Positions 59,540 to 64,000 of a stretch of DNA of 64,000 nucleotides are shown one piece after another (positions within the stretch are counted from its first letter, which is position 1; each line of letters begins with the position of its first letter). The position numbers were made by a program, and so were the translations under genes. This stretch comes from Methylococcus capsulatus str. Texas = ATCC 19069. Its GTDB lineage: Bacteria; Pseudomonadota; Gammaproteobacteria; Methylococcales; Methylococcaceae. Below the pieces are notes generated by a model. It saw only the letters and a list, made by a program, of their open reading frames with translations, made no database searches and had not been told where the DNA came from. The stretch lies in NCBI RefSeq assembly GCF_000424685.1, contig NZ_KE384224.1:615982-679981 (forward strand). The letters run 5' to 3'.

Positions 59540-59789
59540 TCAGCATTCGGCATTCCATCCGTGACCCTCTTCAAAATCAGGTTCGCCGGGCGGCAAGGGC
59601 CAGATCGTGTGCGGGTGTTCGGGCAAAACGACGATGGCATCGACATGGAATGCCTGCGCGGCGCGAGTTTCCCGAAAGGCATGGCGCAAAACGCCAAGGC
59701 ATTCGCTCAACCAGCGCACATGCCGGTTGAGCGATGCCACGGTAAAAAATACCTGCCCCCGGTACGAAGTTGCGACGGTAGTGAACCAT
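59540..59789 (-). pseudogene. Truncated REP-associated tyrosine transposase (RAYT, IS200-like)
   Basis: Reads MVHYRRNFVPG, then after a frame change in a G-run, FFTVASLNRHVRWLSECLG and AFHVDAIVVLPEHPHTIWPL. This is the start of a RAYT (Y1 transposase), with the usual HxH replaced by EHPHTIW. The frame is shifted once and the gene stops after about 85 codons, losing the catalytic Tyr region. RAYTs act on REP palindromes, such as the pair near 57.1 kb. Confidence 0.7.
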
Positions 59790-59796
59790 GGAGCGT

Positions 59797-59834
59797 GCCG
59801 TATCCGAAGGAAACCGTACGATGAACCTCTACCT
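59797..59834. repeat. Copy 1 of a ~38-base direct repeat
   Basis: Begins GCCGTATCCGAAGGAAACCG and continues to ACGATGAACCTCT. Nearly identical (one mismatch in the first 20 bases) to a copy at 60814-60853, in the same orientation. Placed next to the RAYT relic, so it is probably part of a repetitive element. Confidence 0.6.
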
Positions 59835-60148
59835 GTCGTTTGCTGAACGTCGGTAAGACGAATAAAGATGCACTCTCACGACAATATCCATTCGCCACCG
59901 CGTTTGATCGCGGCATACAGGGCGTCAGGCGCCAAGTCGATTTCATCAGGCCACGACACGAACCCCTCCGTCACGCATATCCAAATCCGGCTCTTTCAAT
60001 CGCTCGAACACATAGGTTTGTGACAAGCCGGCCCAGCCATTCGAGGTGACACAGGAAATCAAGGCGTCATGATTCTCGAAGATGGTTCTTGAAATGCTAT
60101 TCTCGGTTGCCTACCCTTTCAACGCGTTTCGATAATGGAGGGAGCCCC

Positions 60149-60439
60149 GTGCGGCCATCTGTCGCGCTTGACCTTAAACGAAACGCCGTGCGCGAAGCGG
60201 CAGGCCGCTTCCGTGCGGCGAACCCGCGCATCTTCGGATCGGTGCTGCACGGCACCGACCAGGACGGCAGCGATCTCGATCTGCTGGTCGATGCGCTGCC
60301 CGGCGCGACGCTGTTCGACCTAGGTGGCCTGCAAGACGAACTGGAATCGTTGCTCGGAGTTCGCGTCGATCTGCTGACCCCGGCTGACCTGCCGCCGAAA
60401 TTCCGGGCCAAGGTGCTTGCGGAGGCGCAGCCGGTATGA
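60149..60439 (+). CDS. MNT-type nucleotidyltransferase (MntA-like antitoxin)
   Basis: 96 residues from a GTG start with a strong GGAGGGAG site. The metal motif is GS-x10-DLDLLVD (GSVLHGTDQDGSDLDLLVD), followed by LFDLGGLQDELE and VDLLTPADLP. It overlaps the HEPN gene start by four bases. In MntA/HepT systems this enzyme AMPylates the HEPN toxin on tyrosine. Intact, unlike the similar gene near 54.8 kb. Confidence 0.85.
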   Translation: MRPSVALDLKRNAVREAAGRFRAANPRIFGSVLHGTDQDGSDLDLLVDALPGATLFDLGGLQDELESLLGVRVDLLTPADLPPKFRAKVLAEAQPV

Positions 60440-60813
60440 GTGGAAACCGGCTTCCCGATTACCTCGAGCACATACAGCAGGCTGCGACGGATGCTTGCGG
60501 CTTCGTGGAAGGTCTGAGCAAAGACGACTTCCTTGCCGACAAGCGCACCCAGCAAGCCGTCATCATGAGCCTCATCATCATCGGCGAGGCTGCCACGAAG
60601 GTGATGGAAGGCCATGCCGAGTTCACGCAGGCGCACCCCGAAATGCCCTGGCGCAGCATGCGCGGTATGCGTAACCGCATCGCCCATGGCTACTTCGACA
60701 TCAACCTCGATGTGGTGTGGGAGACGGTGCAGACGGCGCTGCCAGATCTACTCAAACAACTGCCGGCCGTGCGCCGGGATGTCCATGACGAGGAGCGCAA
60801 CAACCCATGTTGA
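60436..60813 (+). CDS. HepT-like HEPN toxin
   Basis: 125 residues, DUF86-type HEPN fold. The catalytic R-x4-H with following Tyr is present in RNRIAHGYF (HGY). Also SLIIIGEAATKVMEGHAEF, typical of HepT. A probable RNase toxin kept in check by the overlapping nucleotidyltransferase. Start ATGA overlap. It belongs to a different HEPN subgroup from the one at 54.2 kb. Confidence 0.87.
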   Translation: MSGNRLPDYLEHIQQAATDACGFVEGLSKDDFLADKRTQQAVIMSLIIIGEAATKVMEGHAEFTQAHPEMPWRSMRGMRNRIAHGYFDINLDVVWETVQTALPDLLKQLPAVRRDVHDEERNNPC

Positions 60814-60853
60814 GCCGTATCCAAAGGAAACCGCGATTACGATGAGCCTCTGC
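60814..60853. repeat. Copy 2 of a ~38-base direct repeat
   Basis: Begins GCCGTATCCAAAGGAAACCG right after the HepT stop and continues to ACGATGAGCCTCTGC. Second copy of the element at 59797-59834. The two copies flank the MNT/HEPN module, which suggests the module entered or moved by recombination between them. Confidence 0.6.
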
Positions 60854-60869
60854 ATCGAGGCTGCCTGCT

Positions 60870-61763
60870 TCAAAGCCGGATTCCCAATACCGCCTCGATC
60901 GCTTCCACCACCGAACATCCCCTCTGGGCCATGCAACGCTCGACTTCCACGACCTTGGCGTCGACCAGGTAACGGTACCAGAAGCCCTGCAACACGTGGA
61001 ACGCCGCGCCCGCCTGCCCGTCCAGGAACCCCAGCCGCAGCACGTAGCGATAGAAGAAATAGACGAAGGCCCGCACACCGCCCGGAAGCCGGGCGTAAAT
61101 CTCCTCCTTCACCCAACGTTTCACCCCCGCCTGGCTGCCGCGCAGGCTGGCGACGGTGTCATGGGGCATGAAACCATATTTCAGGTTGAGCAAATCCACC
61201 GCCTCGCGGCTGGCGTAGCGATTGTGCTTGTCGGTCCACCAGGTGAGCGGATTGAGATTGTCGTCGATCAGCTCGCCCGTGAAATCCACCGTGGCCCCGG
61301 CAACCTTGATGTGCTCGTCCATCCAGCGGTTTTCGCACTGCCCCCGCCCGTACCGGAACAGCCGCAACACCTTCACCGGAAAAACCCCGCCCCAGCGGAT
61401 CAGCCGGCCCTGAAACGTCATCCGCCGGCCAAAGTTCACCCCGTCGATCTCCGGCCCAAGTTCCGGCAGGCGCGCGCGAATCTCCGCCGCCAGTGCCGGC
61501 GTCAACACCTCATCGGCATCGATGCGCAACACCCAGCCGGTATCGGGATCGAGTTGCGTCAAAGCCCAATTGAACTGCGTGGCATAGTTCACCCACGCCC
61601 GCTGGATGACCCGCGCGCCCTTGGCCTTCGCAATCGCCAGCGTGGCGTCGGTGGAAAAGCAATCGGCCACCACGACCCGGTCCGCCACCCCTTGCAGGCT
61701 ATCGATGCAGCGGGCCAGATGTTTTTCTTCGTCATGGGTGAGGATGATGGCGGTGAGGTTCAT
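60870..61763 (-). CDS. Glycosyltransferase family 2 (lipopolysaccharide/EPS type)
   Basis: 297 residues, GT-A fold. N-terminal LTAIILTHDEEKHLARCIDS and the DxD-like VLRIDADEVLT, followed by GRRMTFQGRLIRWGG, as in KdtX/WaaE-like glycosyltransferases. A hydrophobic C-terminal part (AFVYFFYRYVLRLGFLDG) probably lies at the membrane. Belongs with the nearby polysaccharide genes. Confidence 0.9.
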   Translation of the reverse strand: MNLTAIILTHDEEKHLARCIDSLQGVADRVVVADCFSTDATLAIAKAKGARVIQRAWVNYATQFNWALTQLDPDTGWVLRIDADEVLTPALAAEIRARLPELGPEIDGVNFGRRMTFQGRLIRWGGVFPVKVLRLFRYGRGQCENRWMDEHIKVAGATVDFTGELIDDNLNPLTWWTDKHNRYASREAVDLLNLKYGFMPHDTVASLRGSQAGVKRWVKEEIYARLPGGVRAFVYFFYRYVLRLGFLDGQAGAAFHVLQGFWYRYLVDAKVVEVERCMAQRGCSVVEAIEAVLGIRL

Positions 61764-62201
61764 GGAAGATCGGATGGTCGGTCGCAGAAATCACCCAAAC
61801 GCGTGCAGCATGGCCGCATTGCGCCGTCGAGGAAACGTTGATCGCGCTCGCCCGCGACCCGGGATCGTCGGGATATCCGTGAGCGATCGCATTGCGAGCC
61901 ATGCAACGTTTTTGCCGAAGGCACGGCACCACTTCGAGGATGGCCGGCAATACCTTCTGGCCCATACCGTCCTGCAATTCAGCGGAACGGTAGGCCGCCT
62001 GATCCAGATTCCCAATCTGTAGTTTCAGGATATTCCAGCGAGCCCTCCGACGGTTCCGAATTTTTTGCGGAGTCACGCGCATTAACCAAATCCTCGAAAA
62101 AATAGAACCATTCGGTCCACGTCGACACGGTCGAGGTCACTTGCCAAGCTCACCAGAATGCATGCATCATGAGGAACCCGATCTCCTTCAGGCGCATCAT
62201 C
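61764..62201. other. Intergenic region with a HEPN relic
   Basis: About 440 bp with no intact gene. The middle holds a decayed minus-strand HEPN-type gene (listed separately); the rest shows no recognised signal. Confidence 0.5.
61843..62082 (-). pseudogene. Decayed HEPN-domain gene
   Basis: Within a longer open frame, ILKLQIGNLDQAAYRSAELQ, then QDGMGQKVLPAILEVV and RNAIAHGYPDDPGSRASAIN match the HEPN family of the gene at 54.2 kb (RLQDTLGDKLSPLLLAAL and RNQMVHEYIEDP). The section between these two motifs is shortened by roughly 30 residues and the end reads into unrelated sequence. No nucleotidyltransferase partner remains. Confidence 0.6.
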
Positions 62202-62447
62202 ATGCCATCCCTGCAAATCCGCAACCTTCCCGACGATCTGTACCACGCCTTGTCTTTTCGCGCCGAGCGGGCGCACCGCAGCTTGGCCCAGCAGGCCATC
62301 ATCGAACTGCGCGAGGCCATCGGTACGGCCGCTTCCGGGCGCCGCCGCCAAATCCTCGAGCGCATCAAGCTAAATCTCGAAACCCAGGGCGTTCAAACGC
62401 CATTTATCCCCCCTGAGCAACTGCTGCGCGAAGACCGGGAGCGCTGA
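62202..62447 (+). CDS. Antitoxin, FitA/ribbon-helix-helix type
   Basis: 81 residues: MPSLQIRNLPDDLYHALSFR, the Arc/FitA N-terminal ribbon-helix-helix with LAQQAIIELREAI. Such proteins bind their own promoter and neutralise the PIN toxin encoded just after (five bases downstream). The C-terminus (FIPPEQLLREDRER) is the likely toxin-binding tail. The ATG giving MPSLQIRNL is used rather than the upstream ATG. Confidence 0.87.
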   Translation: MPSLQIRNLPDDLYHALSFRAERAHRSLAQQAIIELREAIGTAASGRRRQILERIKLNLETQGVQTPFIPPEQLLREDRER

Positions 62448-62451
62448 TCTC

Positions 62452-62850
62452 ATGCGCGCGGTGCTCGATGCCTCAGCGGCAGCCAATATTGTCATGCGTA
62501 CAGAGCGCGCGCCGGATTTCATTGAAAGACTCGAGGGTAGTTCCTTGGTCTTGGCTCCTGCCCTGTTTCACAGCGAAATCGCCAATACGCTTTGGAAATA
62601 TGTCCGTTTCGGCAATCTCGATAGAGAAACGGCCCTAACCTGCTACGAGGAAGCCATCGGTTTGGTCGATGCTTTCGAAACGGATGAGCAACTCGCCACC
62701 GAAGCCATTTCCGCCGCGATCCAGTATAGCCACCCGGTTTACGACTTGCTGTACGTCATTCTTGCCAGAAGGCACGGTTGCAAGGTATTGACGGCCGACA
62801 AGAAACTGATTTCCCTGATCGAAAAAATCGACGAAAACATTCTGCCCTGA
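62452..62850 (+). CDS. VapC-type PIN-domain ribonuclease toxin
   Basis: 132 residues. The PIN acidic residues are present: Asp6 in MRAVLDASAAANIV, Glu in FHSEIANTLWKY, Asp in HPVYDLLYV and Asp in VLTADKKL. It follows the antitoxin gene in the normal antitoxin-toxin order. Family members cut RNA, often tRNA or rRNA. Confidence 0.9.
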   Translation: MRAVLDASAAANIVMRTERAPDFIERLEGSSLVLAPALFHSEIANTLWKYVRFGNLDRETALTCYEEAIGLVDAFETDEQLATEAISAAIQYSHPVYDLLYVILARRHGCKVLTADKKLISLIEKIDENILP

Positions 62851-62912
62851 CGAATACGGAAGTGGCGCCAATACGGCGGAATCGGCAACCACCTGCTGCG
62901 TCCGGGTTGGCA

Positions 62913-63546
62913 TCAAGGCCTCCGGGCAACGGCGATCATGGCCTTGGCCAGCGCCGGGACGCGCCCGACCCGCTCGAAGCGGATGTCGCGAAAGCCCGCT
63001 TCCTCCAGCAGGAAGGAAAGCGTCTTCATCGACCAGAACTTGATGTGGCCGTGATCCCAAAGGGCGGTGAAGTGCGCATCCATCTTGCCGCTCAATGCCA
63101 GTGCCAGATTCTTCCAGTAGCCGTGATACGGGGTGGAAACGATGGCGGTCCCCCCCCCCCTCGACCAGCGAAAACAGGGTGGCGGCATACTGGCGGGGAA
63201 AGTAGACATGCTCGACCACCTCCAGGCTGAGAACGGCCGGGAAGCGGCCGTAGCGCCCGGCCAGATCGTCGTAGGCGGAGCCGGAACAAAGCGCCAGTTC
63301 CGGATAGGCCGCATTGGCGGCGCCGATGCCTTCGGCGGAAGGGTCCACCCCGGTCACCTGCCAACCGCGCCGGGTCAGCTGGTGCGCAACCGACCCGTTG
63401 CCGCAGCCCAACTCGAACAGCCGCCGCCGATCCGCCGGGAGGTTCAGCCCGTCCAGCAGGCGGAACACGGCGGGCAGCAGATAACCGTGGGAGTGGTTCA
63501 AGCCGGCGTCGGCATAGCGGTAGCCGGAAATTTCGGTAGTATCCAT
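62913..63546 (-). pseudogene. Class I SAM methyltransferase, frameshifted at an 11-base C tract
   Basis: The N-terminal part (MDTTEISGYRYADAGLNHSH..., with SAM motif LFELGCGNGSVAHQLT) and the C-terminal part (TAIVSTPYHGYWKNLALALS... ending MIAVARRP) lie in different frames joined at a run of 11 C (11 G on the coding strand). With 10 the frame is restored and gives a protein of about 210 residues of the UbiG/type-11 methyltransferase family. Both halves are otherwise undamaged, so this may be a phase-off state, a recent mutation or a read error. It overlaps the acetyltransferase stop (TGATG). Confidence 0.8.
63150..63160. repeat. Poly-C tract (11 bases) inside the methyltransferase gene
   Basis: An uninterrupted run of 11 cytosines within the coding region, the longest mononucleotide run I see in the window. 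Such runs slip during replication. A change to 10 or 13 would restore the reading frame. Confidence 0.9.
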
Positions 63547-64000
63547 CAGTGGCAGTGCTCCTGATCGAGGCGAGAGAGAGTTCCCTGTTCACCGCAGTAA
63601 GGGGATGAGGTTTCCGACCGTAAACCGTGATCCTCAAACCGGCGCGGCTTTACCGGTTCGGCCGGGTTGCCTGCCGCAACCATCCAAGGTCCGATGTCGC
63701 GAAATACACTGGAGCGGGCAGTAATGACCGATCCATCGCCGATGGTGACGCCTGGCGCTACGAAAACGCCCGCGGTGACCCAAACCCACTCGCCGAGGGT
63801 GATCGGCGCGGTGATCAGCGGCATGGCGCGATCCGTGTAATCGTGGCTGGCGGTGCAAAGGAAGCTGTATTGGCTGACCGTGGTATGCGCGCCAAGCCTG
63901 ATGCGGTCCACGCAGTAGCAATCCACATGGTGGCTGAGGCAACTATGATCGCCCATCTCCAGATTCCAGGGCGCCCAGATTTTGACGGAAGGGTAGGGAT
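63546..64000 (-). CDS. Hexapeptide acetyltransferase (WcaF/NodL-like), 5' end outside window
   Basis: At least 151 residues; the frame enters from beyond the edge with YPSVKIWAPWNLEMGDHSCL. Left-handed beta-helix repeats (LGAHTTVSQYSFLCTASHDY, VFVAPGVTIGDGSVI) and the AAGNPAEPVKPR terminal segment match the colanic-acid type acetyltransferases that O-acetylate polysaccharide sugars with acetyl-CoA. Its stop overlaps the methyltransferase start by one base, so the two were co-translated. Confidence 0.85.
   Translation of the reverse strand, partial: PYPSVKIWAPWNLEMGDHSCLSHHVDCYCVDRIRLGAHTTVSQYSFLCTASHDYTDRAMPLITAPITLGEWVWVTAGVFVAPGVTIGDGSVITARSSVFRDIGPWMVAAGNPAEPVKPRRFEDHGLRSETSSPYCGEQGTLSRLDQEHCH

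Larger units (their letters stand above)
59406..60148. other. Intergenic region with RAYT relic and repeats
   Basis: About 740 bp without an intact gene. It contains a broken REP-associated transposase and one copy of a ~38-base repeat whose second copy is about 1 kb to the right. A GGAGGGAG ribosome site at the right end belongs to the MNT gene. Confidence 0.6.

Noticed and set aside
62635-62912. C-terminal part of the uninterrupted 303-codon methyltransferase frame
   Set aside because: After the C11 tract this frame no longer resembles a methyltransferase and runs into the VapC gene on the other strand; the family sequence continues in the neighbouring frame ending at 62913.

Overview
The window is chromosomal DNA of a gammaproteobacterial methanotroph. 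It carries a complete soluble methane monooxygenase (sMMO) locus whose subunits match the lengths and motifs of Methylococcus capsulatus (Bath) (MmoX 527 aa, MmoY 389, MmoB 141, MmoZ 170, MmoD 103, MmoC 348), so Methylococcus or a very close relative is the likely source. Base composition is GC-rich throughout except for a few AT-rich promoter regions.

Layout. (1) 1-3.8 kb: a secreted M36 metalloprotease cut by the window edge, a small secreted protein and an IS481-type transposase remnant. (2) 3.8-9.2 kb, minus strand: a tightly packed run pcm - rtcA - polX - ABC exporter, combining protein, RNA-end and DNA repair functions. (3) 9.4-14.1 kb, plus strand: a membrane-anchored molybdenum/tungsten formate dehydrogenase (alpha with Tat signal, beta, gamma), the last step of C1 oxidation, then ppnP and two small membrane proteins. 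(4) 15.2-30.5 kb: the sMMO locus. mmoXYBZDC, a small unnamed ORF and mmoG lie on the minus strand behind a sigma-54 type promoter. The regulators are mmoR (minus) and mmoS-mmoQ (plus). (5) 30.6-32.7 kb: divergent from mmoX, a DUF4242 protein and a dynamin-like GTPase. (6) 32.9-37.6 kb, minus: an unusual five-gene operon with a membrane pyrophosphatase homologue that has lost its active-site acidic motifs, two diiron ferritin-like proteins, a SCO1 protein and a PCu(A)C copper chaperone. (7) 38-41.2 kb, plus: two CydA-like membrane proteins (the first fused to cytochrome c) and a dihaem cytochrome c, a candidate non-canonical terminal oxidase. (8) 41.4-46.1 kb: an FAD/NAD(P)-binding protein and the sulfate permease genes cysTWA. 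(9) 46.1-64 kb: an exopolysaccharide region (VpsP-like protein, PHP phosphatase, BY-kinase, export protein, beta-barrel, Wzy/ligase, two glycosyltransferases, beta-helix protein, methyltransferase, acetyltransferase). It is interspersed with toxin-antitoxin modules (MNT/HEPN twice, VapBC-type), a RAYT relic and several decayed genes.

How the parts fit: methane is oxidised by sMMO with NADH from MmoC, and formate is finally oxidised by the FDH. Copper controls sMMO through MmoS/MmoQ/MmoR. The copper/iron operon and CydA-like oxidase beside it may belong to the same metal- or oxygen-dependent switch, but this is inference from position only. MmoQ ends in an intact GGDEF domain, so the sMMO signalling pathway may also feed c-di-GMP signalling, which commonly controls polysaccharides like those encoded downstream.

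No tRNA, rRNA, CRISPR array or intact insertion sequence was seen. Three genes are interrupted by single-base shifts at homopolymers (a nucleotidyltransferase, a RAYT transposase, and a methyltransferase with an 11-C tract).
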